Assembly (NCBI RefSeq): GCF_000407545.1
Contig: NZ_ASWH01000001.1
Span: 791,501 to 855,500, forward strand
Direction of reading: 5' to 3'
Source: Enterococcus gilvus ATCC BAA-350
GTDB lineage: Bacteria > Bacillota > Bacilli > Lactobacillales > Enterococcaceae
Length of the DNA: 64,000 nt
In this document: positions 1 to 10,325 of the stretch, piece by piece
How the letters are laid out: each line of letters opens with the position of its first letter
Numbering within the stretch: position 1 is the first letter of the stretch
Translations under genes and position numbers: made by a program
Notes under the pieces: generated by a model
What the model was told of the DNA's origin: nothing
What the model saw: only the letters and a program-made list of their open reading frames with translations
Databases searched by the model: none

Positions 1-322
1 TCAATAAAACTTGCGCAGTCTGCTGACTATAAACTAAGAAGCGCTGATTATAGATGTGCATCAGCTCAGATTGCCCGACCGCCGCAACCGCTTGTTGTAT
101 TGGAATGTCTTGCGGACGTTCTGGAATACTGAGTTTGTCCATCCCAACACCGATGGCGCCGGATGAAACTAATATTATTTCTTTCCCTTGATTACAAAGG
201 TCAGTGAGTACAAATGCTAATTGATCAATACCAGCAAAATTGATCTTGCCGTTTGGATGGATCAAGGAACTCGTCCCGATCTTCACCACGATCCGATTCA
301 CGGATCTTAAAAAGTCTCTCAT
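1..322 (-). CDS. proB: Glutamate 5-kinase, N-terminal part (cut by window edge)
   Basis: ProB phosphorylates L-glutamate to glutamyl-5-phosphate, the first step of proline synthesis in the cytoplasm. About 107 residues are visible. The start reads MRDFLRSVNRIVVKIGTSSL, with the amino-acid-kinase motif VVKIGTSSL near residues 12-20 and LVSSGAIGVG near residues 51-60, where substrate and ATP contacts lie in this family. The ATG is preceded by an AGGTGG ribosome binding site. The gene runs off the left edge, so its C-terminus, any PUA domain and a proA neighbour cannot be judged. It is divergent from the yneF-like gene; the 297 bp between them is A/T-rich with no further gene. Confidence 0.93.
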   Translation of the reverse strand, partial: MRDFLRSVNRIVVKIGTSSLIHPNGKINFAGIDQLAFVLTDLCNQGKEIILVSSGAIGVGMDKLSIPERPQDIPIQQAVAAVGQSELMHIYNQRFLVYSQQTAQVLL

Positions 323-619
323 GTTTCCACCTCTTCACTTAGCCACCAGCGAGGAAGATATTGTTTTGGATTTTATCATATTCTAATTAATATTTCATCA
401 ATTATTTACGAATTCTCGGTTTTTTTTATTTATCTGGGACTTAAGAAATCTAACACGCTTTATTTTTTTATCATTTAAAAAAATTGGATTCTTTATAAAA
501 CAAGCGATAAGATTGAAATAAAATTCCACTTAGGCATTTGAAGTTCATTAAAACGGCTTTTCTTTTGTGAGCTCTTCTAGTAAAATGTATGAGAATGTGT
601 CAGGAAAGGAGCGGTGAAA

Positions 620-838
620 ATGGTATCAACTGGAATCGTAGTATTGATCGCAGTAATCGCTGCACTATTAGGTGCTGTCGGCGGTTTCTTCTTAGCTCGT
701 AAATATATGCAAGACTATTTCAAAAAGAATCCTCCAATCAATGAGGATATGTTGCGCCAAATGATGATGTCGATGGGTCAAAAGCCTTCAGAGAAAAAGA
801 TTCGTCAAATGATGCAGCAAATGAAAAACCAACAGTAA
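620..838 (+). CDS. YneF-type (UPF0154) single-pass membrane protein
   Basis: This 72-residue protein has one N-terminal membrane helix (about residues 4-26, rich in V, I, L, A and G). It is followed by the family segment [20 protein letters not shown] and a Met/Gln-rich tail. This matches the UPF0154/YneF family of small membrane proteins in Bacillota, whose function is not established. The ATG at 620 is chosen over an in-frame GTG at 614 because the AAAGGAG site (605-611) lies 8 bases from the ATG but only 2 from the GTG. A hairpin terminator follows at once. Confidence 0.85.
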   Translation: MVSTGIVVLIAVIAALLGAVGGFFLARKYMQDYFKKNPPINEDMLRQMMMSMGQKPSEKKIRQMMQQMKNQQ

Positions 839-844
839 TTTTGA

Positions 845-880
845 AAGGACAATCGTCGTTTGATGATTGCCCTTCTTTTT
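845..880 (+). terminator. Intrinsic terminator after the yneF-like gene
   Basis: AAGGACAATCGTC pairs with GATGATTGCCCTT across a short loop and is followed by a T-run, the form of a Rho-independent terminator. Confidence 0.8.
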
Positions 881-1049
881 TGATTAGCACTGAAAAGAAT
901 CGCCAAAACAAATCTGCTGGAGCAAAGTCGCGTGAATCTTTTATAGGCACGGCTGATGAAGAAAAGCATGTAATTACTAAAAGTAAGCAGATTTGTCGAC
1001 AGAACATATTCTGGGTTGTAAAGTAAAGGCGAACGGGAGGAATGTCTGA

Positions 1050-1964
1050 ATGTATGATGTAATTATTATCGGCGCGGGTCCAGCAGGGATGACCGCAGCC
1101 TTATATGCTTCACGATCGAACTTAAAAGTTCTTTTAATTGAACGTGGTGCGCCAGGCGGACAAATGAACAATACCGCTGAAGTAGAAAATTACCCGGGAT
1201 TTGAATCGATCATGGGTCCAGAACTTGCGATGAAGATGTATGACGGTGTCTCGAAATTCGGGACTGAAAATGCCTATGGAATTGTCCAAGATATCAAAGA
1301 TCACGGGGATTACAAAGAAGTCATCACGGAAGAACAAAGCTACGAAGCAAAAACAATCATTATTGCGACAGGCTGTGTCCATCGGAAATTGGGTGTGCCT
1401 GGAGAAGAATCTTTTGCTGGCCGCGGTGTATCTTACTGTGCGGTTTGTGATGGTGCCTTTTTCCGCAACAAACGTTTGATCGTTGTTGGCGGTGGCGATT
1501 CAGCAGTTGAAGAGGCGATCTACTTAACTCGCTTTGCCTCTGAGGTCGTTATTGTTCACCGTCGGGATGAATTGCGAGCACAAAAAATTATTCAAGACCG
1601 TGCGTTTGCAAATGAAAAAATCTCATTTATTTGGGACAGCGTTGTAGAAGAAATCGTCGGAAACGAGATGGTGGTGACAGGTGCGCAAATCCGTAACGTT
1701 AAAACGGAGGAAGTTCATTTGGAACCAGCGGATGGTGCCTTCATTTATGTAGGATTGGAACCATTGACAGAACCGTTTAAAGCTAGCGGGATCACCAATG
1801 CTGCTGGATGGATCGAAACAGATCCTGAAATGAAGACGAAAATCCCTGGTGTTTTCGCTATCGGCGATGCACGTGAAAAGGATCTGCGTCAAATCACGAC
1901 GGCTGTTGGTGAAGGCGGGATCGCAGGCCAACAAGTCTATAAATACATTGAAGCACAAGATTAA
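1050..1964 (+). CDS. trxB: Thioredoxin-disulfide reductase
   Basis: TrxB is a cytoplasmic FAD enzyme that uses NADPH to reduce thioredoxin. The 304-residue length is typical. The FAD-binding GAGPAG motif is at residues 8-13, the redox pair is CAVC (Cys130/Cys133), and the NADPH-binding GGGDSA lies near residue 150. The C-terminal FAIGDAR segment completes the FAD site. A GGGAGG site precedes the ATG. It appears to be a single-gene unit between two terminators. Confidence 0.97.
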   Translation: MYDVIIIGAGPAGMTAALYASRSNLKVLLIERGAPGGQMNNTAEVENYPGFESIMGPELAMKMYDGVSKFGTENAYGIVQDIKDHGDYKEVITEEQSYEAKTIIIATGCVHRKLGVPGEESFAGRGVSYCAVCDGAFFRNKRLIVVGGGDSAVEEAIYLTRFASEVVIVHRRDELRAQKIIQDRAFANEKISFIWDSVVEEIVGNEMVVTGAQIRNVKTEEVHLEPADGAFIYVGLEPLTEPFKASGITNAAGWIETDPEMKTKIPGVFAIGDAREKDLRQITTAVGEGGIAGQQVYKYIEAQD

Positions 1965-2014
1965 CATATGAGTATAGTCGACTAAACAGTCGGCTGTGAT
2001 CAGAAAAAGGAAAG

Positions 2015-2046
2015 AGTATCTAATCATTGATTAGATGCTTTTTTTT
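2015..2046 (+). terminator. Intrinsic terminator after trxB
   Basis: ATCTAATC and GATTAGAT form a short-loop hairpin followed by eight T residues. Confidence 0.85.
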
Positions 2047-2153
2047 GACTAAATAACCATCAAAAGGGAAATCATGCTACAATTGTCCAAAACTATTACG
2101 CGCTTTCAGCGAGAAATTTAAAAATAATTGTTAGAACGGCGGGAGGAAAGCCT

Positions 2154-4544
2154 GTGTCAACGATAAAATTACGTGCATACCAGCAACGAGTAATGGATCA
2201 ATTGACTCATTATTTGGATAATGACAGTATCCACATCGTTGCGCCACCGGGATCAGGAAAAACAATTTTAGGAATGGCGCTTGTAGAGAAGATTCAAAGA
2301 AAAACGTTGATTCTCGTCCCTTCATTACTATTAAAAAAACAATGGATCGAAGTGATTCAGAAGGATTTTCCACAATGGGAGTTCTCAGAAGACCTTTTTT
2401 CTTCAAAAAGAATCACCGTTACCACTTATCAAGATGTATATAGTAAAAGAAAGGAACTTCAAGATTATTTTTCCCAACAGGAAATCGGCTTTCTAGTGAT
2501 GGATGAATCACATCATTTAAAGAAAAGCTGGTCTGATCTGCTTCTGAATTTGAAAGAAGAGGCTGAGGGGTTGCAGACACTGGCCCTGACAGCGACACCG
2601 CCGTTCGATGCAAATCAAAAGGAATGGCGTACGTACATTCGACTGACCGGAGCCATTGATGAAGAGATATCTGTTTCTGAATTGATCAATGAAGAGGTTC
2701 TTACTCCCTATCAGGATTATGTATATTTGGCTCCCGTTACAAAGGAATTGCAGGCGCAATATGATGAATTCTTAGAGAAGCAAAATCAAATCGTGGAGGT
2801 TCTTTGCAGCCAGCAAGAAGTGACGGATTTTTTATTGATTCAGGAGTTTATCCAACACCCCCTCACCCAAACAGAATTTATCTATGAAAATTTTGAGAGT
2901 TACTTGAGCTGTTTATTCTATTTAAATGAGCAAAATTATCAATTCAGTGAGGATCATTGGCGGGTATTAGGAACTAAGCGAAACAAGTTTACGATCCCTC
3001 AGCAGACAAGAAAAAGTCTCGTTGATTTGTACCAGTATCTATATCAGGCAGCACCAGAATTAAAGGTGTTTCAATACCTCGCGAAAAGAGGTTGGCTGTA
3101 TGATGAAAAACTCCAGCTTTTCCCTGATTTTGAAAAAAAGAATCATTCAACTATCGTGTTAATGAAGGAAGCAATCGAACATATCGTGGTGAAGGAAGAA
3201 AGCTATTTGGGAACCGAACTTCGGTGTGTCCTCCTCTTTGATTACATAAAGCAAGAAGTTTTAGCTGGGAAAGAGGCTTATTTAGAATATGGGGTTGCCC
3301 CGGCCTTCTTATCGCTAAAAGGCCTGATTCGTCCGGAAACCTCTTTGGCAGCGGTCTGCGGTGAGTTTCTCATTATCAATGAAAAACTATATCAAGCCTA
3401 TTTTTCAGCGTACAAGGAATATCAAAGAGAAAAGGTGCTTGGTGACTATAGGTATCTAGCGATGACGGATAAAAATCGCAGTGACTTATTGGCGCTGGCT
3501 ACGCAACTGCTGAACACAGGGGAGATCCATCTTTTGATTGGGACAGTAAGCTTGCTAGGTGAAGGGTGGAATTGTCCGGCTGTCAATACGATCATCATGG
3601 GAAATGCGGCCGGTTCGTATGTTCAAACGCAACAGATTCGCGGCCGAGGATTGCGTCGATTTGGAGAAGAGAAATTTACTAATATTTGGCATATCGGAGC
3701 TATTTATCCCAATAGCCCCTTTACAGAACAGCCACATTTTTCATCTGTTTTGAAGCGTTTGACCTATATTGAAGGCTTAAGTTCGATGGAAGATTCACCT
3801 ATGATCACCACAGGGATTGAACGGTTCGAATTGCCCGATGTACCAGATAGCCAGGCGATCACTGGTTACACACAAAACAATCTTTACCGAGCAAAAGAAC
3901 GGCAGAAGCAGTTCTTGCTTTGGAAGACCGCCTTGAAGCAAGGGTCTCGATTGGCAATGCCTTTGTTTGTTCGTAGTCAGCCGAAAGAAGTGGATAGACA
4001 GAGTGAAGCACTCTCGTTGAACGTCAAGAGAACCGAAACGTTAACTCTGTTCCAAGCCTTTTTTAGAGGGATTCTGCCATCCTATTTTAAAGAAAGAAAA
4101 AGAAGGAGAAGCTGGGAAAACTCTTGTCAGATGCGGGAGAAGTTGATTCGAGCGCTTTATCGATTGCTCTTCGATGAAGGGATACTTTCTGAGAAAACAC
4201 CTCTGATCGTTGATTGGAATGAAGCATCATTTTCCTGCGAAATCGTCGCAAGTTATCATCAAGAGAAATTATTCAATGTATTGGCTGATGAACTGCTGGG
4301 GGAGATCGACACGCCGCGCTATCTTCTAAAAATAAAAAAAGAATACTTCGGAATACCAAGCCGCTACAGTAAAAATAAAAAGGCAGCATACACCTTTTTG
4401 TCAGCCGTAAAAAAACAGGGGCTATCTGCGGAGATCTTTTATACAAAAAATATTTCTGGACGGAAGCAGTTGATCCGTGCACGATTGAATACGCTGCAAG
4501 CTTCTGATACCTTAGCCATTATCGAACGGAAAATTTGGCGGTGA
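2154..4544 (+). CDS. SF2 DEAD/DEAH-type helicase
   Basis: This 796-residue protein is a superfamily 2 DNA/RNA-dependent ATPase. Walker A is PPGSGKT (residues 31-37), motif II is DESH (117-120), motif III-like LTATPP lies near 143, and a motif VI-like QIRGRGLRR lies in the second RecA-like domain. The N-terminal LRAYQQRVMDQL resembles the Q-tip of Rad25/ComFA/UvrB-like translocases. Between and after the two RecA domains are long regions I cannot assign. The C-terminal about 200 residues are basic. The start is GTG with a GGGAGGAAAG site. The exact substrate is not evident; it stands alone between trxB and pgcA. Confidence 0.85.
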   Translation: MSTIKLRAYQQRVMDQLTHYLDNDSIHIVAPPGSGKTILGMALVEKIQRKTLILVPSLLLKKQWIEVIQKDFPQWEFSEDLFSSKRITVTTYQDVYSKRKELQDYFSQQEIGFLVMDESHHLKKSWSDLLLNLKEEAEGLQTLALTATPPFDANQKEWRTYIRLTGAIDEEISVSELINEEVLTPYQDYVYLAPVTKELQAQYDEFLEKQNQIVEVLCSQQEVTDFLLIQEFIQHPLTQTEFIYENFESYLSCLFYLNEQNYQFSEDHWRVLGTKRNKFTIPQQTRKSLVDLYQYLYQAAPELKVFQYLAKRGWLYDEKLQLFPDFEKKNHSTIVLMKEAIEHIVVKEESYLGTELRCVLLFDYIKQEVLAGKEAYLEYGVAPAFLSLKGLIRPETSLAAVCGEFLIINEKLYQAYFSAYKEYQREKVLGDYRYLAMTDKNRSDLLALATQLLNTGEIHLLIGTVSLLGEGWNCPAVNTIIMGNAAGSYVQTQQIRGRGLRRFGEEKFTNIWHIGAIYPNSPFTEQPHFSSVLKRLTYIEGLSSMEDSPMITTGIERFELPDVPDSQAITGYTQNNLYRAKERQKQFLLWKTALKQGSRLAMPLFVRSQPKEVDRQSEALSLNVKRTETLTLFQAFFRGILPSYFKERKRRRSWENSCQMREKLIRALYRLLFDEGILSEKTPLIVDWNEASFSCEIVASYHQEKLFNVLADELLGEIDTPRYLLKIKKEYFGIPSRYSKNKKAAYTFLSAVKKQGLSAEIFYTKNISGRKQLIRARLNTLQASDTLAIIERKIWR

Positions 4545-4659
4545 TAATTTAAGAATCTTTCTTATAATAAGGGGGATAAACAAAACGAGTATTTCTGGGA
4601 ATCTTTACAAAAAATAGCATTTCTTTTTACTAGCGAGTCGAATATGATGTAAGTTTTCT

Positions 4660-4687
4660 TTGCTGAATATAACACTAATGGTATACT
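4660..4687 (+). promoter_or_regulatory. Promoter for pgcA
   Basis: TTGCTG (4660-4665) and TATACT (4682-4687) with a 16 bp spacer form a sigma-A-type promoter. It covers an upstream in-frame TTG, arguing against that TTG as a start. Confidence 0.6.
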
Positions 4688-4722
4688 TAAATGGTAAGAA
4701 AATTTTGAAAGAGGTGTGTTTC

Positions 4723-6447
4723 ATGTCTTGGGAACAAGTTTATGAACAATGGATTGATTCAGATAAATTAGATGAAAAAATGCGCAAAGAATTACAAGAT
4801 TTAGAGGAAGATCCAGAACGTAAAAAAGATGCATTTTATAAACAGCTAGAATTTGGAACAGCAGGTATGCGAGGCGTTTTAGGACCTGGTGTCAATCGGA
4901 TGAATATTTTTACCATTCGTCAAGCAACAGAAGGATTGGCTCGTTTTATGGATACACAAGATCCCGAGACAAAACGTCGTGGTGTAGCGATTGCCTATGA
5001 TTCACGCCACATGTCACCAGAATTTGCTATGGAAGCAGCAAAAACATTAGCTAAGCATGATATCCCATCATTTGTATTTGAAAGCTTGCGGCCAACACCG
5101 GAATTATCTTTTGCCGTTCGTTTTGAAAATGCCTTCACGGGGATCATGATCACGGCATCTCATAACCCGGCAGAGTACAATGGCTACAAAGTTTATGGGG
5201 AAGATGGGGGCCAAATGCCGCCAGAAAATGCAGATGCATTGACTCGTTTTGTACGAGATGTGGAGAATCCGTTAGAAATTGAAGTATTATCTGATGACGA
5301 AATCAAAGACAGCGAATTGATCACGATCATCGGCGAAGAGGTCGATACGGAATATTTGAAAGAAATCAAATCTGTAACGATCAATCAAGAGCTGATCAAC
5401 GAAATGGGCAAAGAACTGAAGCTGGTTTACACGCCATTACACGGCACTGGGAAAATGCTGGGGGAAAAAGCTTTAGCGCAAGCTGGTTTTGAAAAATTTG
5501 TGCTGGTACCGGAACAAGCTGTTGCAGATCCAGATTTTTCAACAGTAAAATCACCAAATCCTGAAGAGCATTCCGCGTTTGAATATGCGATAAAATTGGG
5601 GGAACAAGAAGGCGCAGACCTGTTGATCGCAACAGATCCTGATGCCGATCGTCTTGGCGCTGCTGTTCGTCTTCCAGATGGGCGCTATGAAGTCTTAACG
5701 GGCAATCAGATCGGTGCGATCATGATTCGCTACATTTTAGAAGCGCACAAACAAGCAGGGACATTACCTGAAAATGCTGTCGTTTTGAAATCAATCGTTT
5801 CAAGTGAATTAGCAACGACTATCGCAGATTCTTATAAAGTAAAAATGATCGATGTTTTGACTGGGTTCAAGTTTATTGCTGAAAAGATCCAACAATACGA
5901 AGAAGACCATTCTCAAACGTTCATGTTTGGCTTTGAAGAAAGCTACGGCTATTTGATCAAATCATTTGTTCGTGACAAGGATGCGATCCAAGCATTGGTG
6001 TTATTGGCTGAAGTAGCTGCGTATTACAAAAAGCAAGGCAAGACATTGTACGATGGGTTGCAGGATATTTTTGAAGAATACGGCTACTATGCAGAAAAAA
6101 CTATTTCGGTTACACTTAGCGGAGAAAAGGGTGCCGAAGAAATCAAAGCGATCATGGGGAACCTGCGGAGCGAATCACCAAAATCGTTTGCCAATACAGC
6201 AGTTGTATTAACGGAAGATTTCAAAACATCAAAAGCTGTGAGTGCTGACGGATCAGAGAAATCCATCGATATGCCATCCTCCGATGTGTTGAAATATACT
6301 TTGGCAGATGAAACGTGGTTAGCCATCCGACCTTCTGGTACAGAACCAAAAATCAAATTCTATATCGGCGTGAAGGGCGATTCTCATGAGGCTGCTGCAG
6401 AAAAAATTGCGACCTATGAGGAAGCAATCCGTAAAATCGCTGAATAA
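4723..6447 (+). CDS. pgcA: Alpha-phosphoglucomutase / phosphomannomutase
   Basis: This 574-residue enzyme interconverts glucose-6-phosphate and glucose-1-phosphate, feeding cell-wall and glycolipid sugar nucleotides. It carries the phosphoserine loop TASHNP (Ser near residue 146), the metal loop DPDADR, the sugar-binding GFEESYG and the phosphate-binding RPSGTEPK near the C-terminus, in the usual order of the alpha-D-phosphohexomutase family. The start ATG at 4723 follows a GAGGTG site and reads MSWEQVYEQW. The gene is followed after 13 bp by an ArsR-type regulator. Confidence 0.95.
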   Translation: MSWEQVYEQWIDSDKLDEKMRKELQDLEEDPERKKDAFYKQLEFGTAGMRGVLGPGVNRMNIFTIRQATEGLARFMDTQDPETKRRGVAIAYDSRHMSPEFAMEAAKTLAKHDIPSFVFESLRPTPELSFAVRFENAFTGIMITASHNPAEYNGYKVYGEDGGQMPPENADALTRFVRDVENPLEIEVLSDDEIKDSELITIIGEEVDTEYLKEIKSVTINQELINEMGKELKLVYTPLHGTGKMLGEKALAQAGFEKFVLVPEQAVADPDFSTVKSPNPEEHSAFEYAIKLGEQEGADLLIATDPDADRLGAAVRLPDGRYEVLTGNQIGAIMIRYILEAHKQAGTLPENAVVLKSIVSSELATTIADSYKVKMIDVLTGFKFIAEKIQQYEEDHSQTFMFGFEESYGYLIKSFVRDKDAIQALVLLAEVAAYYKKQGKTLYDGLQDIFEEYGYYAEKTISVTLSGEKGAEEIKAIMGNLRSESPKSFANTAVVLTEDFKTSKAVSADGSEKSIDMPSSDVLKYTLADETWLAIRPSGTEPKIKFYIGVKGDSHEAAAEKIATYEEAIRKIAE

Positions 6448-6460
6448 ATGAGGGCTATAA

Positions 6461-6748
6461 ATGAAGGAACACGAAGAATTTCAAGCAGTAAGTCAATTTT
6501 TTAAAGTTTTGAGTGATCCGACACGGTTAAAAATTTTAATGTTTCTAAAAGAGGGAGAGCGGAATGTGTCATCGATCAGTGAAACATTAGCGATGGAGCA
6601 GTCCGCGGTCTCTCATCAATTAAAATTATTGCGTGATAACCGATTAGTCAAAGCGCGTCGTGATGGAAAGGCGATGCTTTATAGTCTAGACGATCAGCAT
6701 GTCTTAGATGTTCTAGAGCAGACCTTTCGACACGTCTTGCATCAGTAA
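6461..6748 (+). CDS. ArsR/SmtB-type winged-helix repressor
   Basis: This 95-residue protein has the ArsR core: LSDPTRLKILMFL, then SSISETLAMEQSAVSHQLKLL as the recognition helix region, and the wing RRDGKAMLYSL. The C-terminal DDQHVLDVLEQTFRHVLHQ carries His and Asp residues at the place of the alpha-5 metal site of CzrA/SmtB-like sensors, so zinc or a similar metal is a fair guess. It sits 13 bp behind pgcA and before a strong terminator, with no metal transporter beside it, so its target is unknown. Confidence 0.88.
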   Translation: MKEHEEFQAVSQFFKVLSDPTRLKILMFLKEGERNVSSISETLAMEQSAVSHQLKLLRDNRLVKARRDGKAMLYSLDDQHVLDVLEQTFRHVLHQ

Positions 6749-6749
6749 A

Positions 6750-6790
6750 GAGAGGCTTTTCCAAAATTTTTGGAAAAGCTCTTTTTTTTT
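6750..6790 (+). terminator. Intrinsic terminator after the arsR-like gene
   Basis: GAGGCTTTTCCAAAA pairs with TTTTTGGAAAAGCTC, followed by a run of nine T residues. Confidence 0.9.
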
Positions 6791-6875
6791 ACAAAAATTT
6801 TGTTATACTGATAGCTAACTATTAGAATACGATGAAATTACTTTTAATACGAATGTAATTTAACGGAGGCGGAAT

Positions 6876-8165
6876 ATGGAAAAAGCAGTCAAGGTGGGTT
6901 TATTAGGTTTAGGTGTGGTAGGTACCGGTGTCTTAGAGATTTTGGCAGATCATCAAGAGAAAATTGAAAAAAGTATTGGCGGCCCCTTGCTTGTAACGAA
7001 AGCCTTGATTCGACCGAATGAGGACAAAAGTGCGTTAGCGGAGAAGTATCATTTGGAACTCGTTACCGAATTGGATGCGATTCTGAATGATCCAGAGATC
7101 GATATCGTCGTAGAGGTTATGGGGCGTATCGAACCCGCTAAGACATTCATCAAGGAAGCTTTGGTAGCTGGCAAGCATGTGGTGACAGCGAACAAAGACT
7201 TGTTGGCTCAGCACGGCAGTGAGCTAGTGGATCTAGCACGTGAGCAGCAACGTAATTTGTACTACGAAGCAAGTGTTGCTGGCGGTATCCCGATCTTGCG
7301 GACGATCGCCAACAGTTTAGCGGCGGATGATATTACTGAAGTCCTAGGGATCGTCAACGGCACAACAAACTATATGCTGACGAAGATGGTGCAGGAGCAT
7401 CGTACGTATGAGGAAACATTGAAGGAAGCACAGGTACTCGGCTTTGCGGAAAGCGATCCAACAAACGATGTCGACGGGATTGATGCGGCATATAAAATGG
7501 TTATTTTAAGTAAATTTGCATTTGGTATGTCTATTACGATGGATCAAGTCAAAATCAAAGGAATCCGAGGACTCGCTGCAAAAGATGTTCTGGTGGCGGA
7601 CCAGCTAGGTTACACCGTTAAGTTGATCGGTTCAACCATCAAAAAAGAGGATACGATCTCAGTGGAAGTCGGACCCGTTTTGGTTCCTCATACGCATCCA
7701 CTCGCCTCTATCCACAATGAAATGAATGCTGTTTTTGTTAAGAGCTCAGGAATCGGTGAGTCCATGTATTATGGACCTGGTGCGGGGGCACGTCCGACAG
7801 CAACAAGTATCGTGGCAGATCTGATGACGATCGCTAACAAGATGAAGAAAAATACAGTGGGCCATCGTTTTACAGGGTATACGCAGCCAACTAAATTAAC
7901 ATCGCCGAGTGAAAATATTAGTAAATACTTTTTATCGCTGGAAATGCCGGACGAACCGGGACAATTCTTGAAACTTGCTGAGATTATGACGCAGACGCAA
8001 GTAGGCTTTGAACAAGTTGTTCAGGAAAAAGCGGATGGGGAAAATGCACGTGTTGTCGTGGTCACACATGAGACATCAGAGACAAAGATGAACCAAATCC
8101 AAGAAGAAATCAAAGAAAAAACAACATATAAAGTAGTATCGTTGATGAAAGTTATGGGGGAATAA
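6876..8165 (+). CDS. hom: Homoserine dehydrogenase
   Basis: Hom reduces aspartate semialdehyde to homoserine with NAD(P)H, the branch point to threonine and methionine. Length 429 is normal. The Rossmann motif [12 protein letters not shown] is at residues 8-19, TANKDLLA lies near 110, and the catalytic segment [11 protein letters not shown] is followed by the [18 protein letters not shown] signature. A C-terminal ACT domain (about 350-429) is expected to sense threonine. It starts an operon with thrC and thrB. No T-box or other leader element is visible upstream; a TATACT-like -10 lies near 6812. Confidence 0.96.
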   Translation: MEKAVKVGLLGLGVVGTGVLEILADHQEKIEKSIGGPLLVTKALIRPNEDKSALAEKYHLELVTELDAILNDPEIDIVVEVMGRIEPAKTFIKEALVAGKHVVTANKDLLAQHGSELVDLAREQQRNLYYEASVAGGIPILRTIANSLAADDITEVLGIVNGTTNYMLTKMVQEHRTYEETLKEAQVLGFAESDPTNDVDGIDAAYKMVILSKFAFGMSITMDQVKIKGIRGLAAKDVLVADQLGYTVKLIGSTIKKEDTISVEVGPVLVPHTHPLASIHNEMNAVFVKSSGIGESMYYGPGAGARPTATSIVADLMTIANKMKKNTVGHRFTGYTQPTKLTSPSENISKYFLSLEMPDEPGQFLKLAEIMTQTQVGFEQVVQEKADGENARVVVVTHETSETKMNQIQEEIKEKTTYKVVSLMKVMGE

Positions 8166-8167
8166 AC

Positions 8168-9226
8168 ATGTACGAAGGTCTATTAAAGCAATACAAAGAA
8201 TATTTGCCAATCACAGATAAAACGCCTCAGATTGCTCTAGCGGAGGGAAATACCCCGCTCATTCCTTTAAAGAATTTATCAGAAGAACTGGGGATTACCT
8301 TATATGGAAAATATGAAGGGCTGAATCCTACAGGATCATTTAAAGATCGCGGAATGGTGATGGCAGTTGCCAAAGCGGTAGAGGATGGTGCGAAGGCGAT
8401 TATCTGTGCATCGACAGGCAACACGAGTGCAGCCGCGGCTGCCTATGCCACACGTGCGGGTATCAAAGCGTATGTCGTAATTCCTGACGGCAAGATCGCG
8501 ATGGGTAAATTGGCCCAAGCGATTGCTTACGGAGCGGACATCATTTCGATCCCTGGAAATTTCGATGAAGCACTGAAGGCAGTTCGTGATATTGCTGAGA
8601 CCGAAGCGGTAGCGTTAGTCAATTCAGTAAATCCATACCGCTTAGAAGGACAGAAAACAGCCGCTTTTGAAATCTGTGAACAACTAGAAAAAGCGCCAGA
8701 TGTATTGGCGATCCCTGTGGGAAATGCTGGAAATATTTCTGCTTACTGGAAAGGGTTCAAAGAGTGGCATGAGAAAAAAGGAACAGCCTTGCCGCGTATG
8801 CACGGCTTTGAAGCCGAGGGGGCCGCTGCGATCGTGAGAGGTGAAGTCATTGAAGCGCCGGAAACGGTTGCTACAGCAATCCGAATCGGTAATCCAGCTA
8901 GCTGGAAGTTGGCCGAAGCAGCCCGCGACGAATCGAAGGGGCATATTGATTCAGTGACAGATGAGGAAATTTTGAATGCTTATCGCAAAGTTGCAGCACA
9001 AGAAGGTGTTTTTGTTGAGCCAGGCTCAGCGGCTTCACTGGCAGGTGTGATCCAGCACGTGAAAAATGGACGGATCAAGCCTGGTGAAACGGTAGTGACA
9101 GTCTTCACTGGAAACGGCTTGAAAGACCCAGATACAGCAATCAACGAAACAACGATTACGATTAATAAGATGAGTGACTTGGAGGACATGCGCCGACACT
9201 TACGTGAAGGAGTGGCTTCTCTATGA
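8168..9226 (+). CDS. thrC: Threonine synthase
   Basis: ThrC converts O-phosphohomoserine to threonine using PLP. The 352-residue short form is usual in Bacillota. The PLP lysine is Lys59 in [24 protein letters not shown] binds the cofactor phosphate region and VFTGNGLKD lies near the C-terminus. It begins 2 bp after hom and overlaps thrB by 4 bp, indicating translational coupling. Confidence 0.96.
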   Translation: MYEGLLKQYKEYLPITDKTPQIALAEGNTPLIPLKNLSEELGITLYGKYEGLNPTGSFKDRGMVMAVAKAVEDGAKAIICASTGNTSAAAAAYATRAGIKAYVVIPDGKIAMGKLAQAIAYGADIISIPGNFDEALKAVRDIAETEAVALVNSVNPYRLEGQKTAAFEICEQLEKAPDVLAIPVGNAGNISAYWKGFKEWHEKKGTALPRMHGFEAEGAAAIVRGEVIEAPETVATAIRIGNPASWKLAEAARDESKGHIDSVTDEEILNAYRKVAAQEGVFVEPGSAASLAGVIQHVKNGRIKPGETVVTVFTGNGLKDPDTAINETTITINKMSDLEDMRRHLREGVASL

Positions 9227-10086
9227 AAATCCGCGTCCCAGCCACTAGTGCAAACTTAGGCCCAGGATTTGATTCATGTGGTATTGCGCTCTCTCAGTAT
9301 TTGACGATCGATATCGGTCCAGAAACAAAAAAATGGCAGATCAAGCATCAGTTAGGCAGTGAGATTCCTTCTGATGAACAGAATTTATTGATCCAAACGG
9401 CGTTAGATCTTGCGCCCAACTTGACACCGCACCAGATCACGATGACTTCAGACATTCCGATCGCTCGAGGTCTGGGCAGCAGTTCATCCGTTGTTGTAGC
9501 GGGAATCGAACTAGCGAATCGACTAGGAAATCTAGGGATGACGCCGCAAAGAAAAGTGACTTACGCGACAAAAATCGAGGGGCATCCAGACAATGTCGCC
9601 CCAGCAATATGCGGTGATTTTGTAGTGGCGAGTTATAACAATAATGAAGTGAATTTTGTGAAACATGCCTTTCCTGATTGCGATGTGATTGCCTTCATTC
9701 CAAATCATGAGTTATTGACCTCGGAAAGTCGCGCTGTTTTACCCAAAGAAATGTCTTATCGAGATGCGGTAAAAGCCAGTTCAATCGGGAATGTTATGAT
9801 CGCAGCAGTTTTAAACGGCAATTTGCCCTTAGCTGGAAAAATGATGGAGCGAGACATTTTGCATGAAAATCACCGCCAGCATTTAGTTCCTCATTTGAAG
9901 AAAATTCGAGAGTTTTGTAAAGTTTATGGCGGGTACGGCAGCTTTTTAAGCGGTGCAGGTCCAACAGTCTTAGTTTTGACACCGCCTGAGAATACAGAAA
10001 AACTGGTCACAGCCTTGAAAGCCTTTGACCATGAAGCAATGATCGATGTGCTTTCTGTTGAAAAAGAAGGCGTCCAAATATTTTAA
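9223..10086 (+). CDS. thrB: Homoserine kinase
   Basis: ThrB phosphorylates homoserine, making the substrate for ThrC. This 287-residue GHMP kinase has the ATP-binding motif [16 protein letters not shown] (about residues 79-94), an N-terminal [15 protein letters not shown] and the C-terminal [12 protein letters not shown]. Its ATG overlaps the thrC stop by 4 bp (ATGA). It ends the hom-thrC-thrB operon; the next element is a T-box leader for methionine genes. Confidence 0.96.
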   Translation: MKIRVPATSANLGPGFDSCGIALSQYLTIDIGPETKKWQIKHQLGSEIPSDEQNLLIQTALDLAPNLTPHQITMTSDIPIARGLGSSSSVVVAGIELANRLGNLGMTPQRKVTYATKIEGHPDNVAPAICGDFVVASYNNNEVNFVKHAFPDCDVIAFIPNHELLTSESRAVLPKEMSYRDAVKASSIGNVMIAAVLNGNLPLAGKMMERDILHENHRQHLVPHLKKIREFCKVYGGYGSFLSGAGPTVLVLTPPENTEKLVTALKAFDHEAMIDVLSVEKEGVQIF

Positions 10087-10089
10087 TTG

Positions 10090-10325
10090 CGTTGAAGAGA
10101 AGAGTACAAGGAATCGGACTTGACAGAGAGCTTCGGGAATTGAGAAGAAGCAGCAGCGATTCATTGGAAGATGGCCTTGGAGCAATTGTCTTTACCAGAC
10201 ACGGGAATGCCCGTTACAGCAGTTCGTAGCAATACGACACAAGATCAGTCTTGCAAGAGACTGGTAAACTAAGGTGGTACCACGGCACTCCCGTCCTTTC
10301 AATATGAAAAGACGGGAGTTTTTTG
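10090..10325 (+). ncRNA. T-box leader, probably methionine-specific
   Basis: The T-box core AAGGTGGTACCACGG is at 10271-10285. It is followed by a terminator hairpin, ACTCCCGTC / GACGGGAGT plus T-run, ending at 10325. The TGGT in the core would pair with an ACCA tRNA end, which fits tRNA-Met (discriminator A). An AGAGAG-type stem I element lies near 10125, and GGAAGATGGCC near 10170 offers ATG in the specifier position. The downstream genes metY and metA fit. The specifier placement is by eye, without folding. Confidence 0.85.

Noticed and set aside
614..838. GTG start for the yneF-like gene
   Set aside because: The ribosome site would be only 2 bases away; the ATG at 620 has 8-base spacing and the usual family N-terminus.
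4660..4722. N-terminal extension of pgcA from a TTG
   Set aside because: The TTG is part of the -35 box of a good promoter, and the ATG at 4723 has a proper ribosome site and conserved N-terminus.
6791..6875. T-box or other riboswitch ahead of hom
   Set aside because: The 85-base gap has no T-box core, no terminator after the leader and no conserved stem; only a -10-like box is visible.
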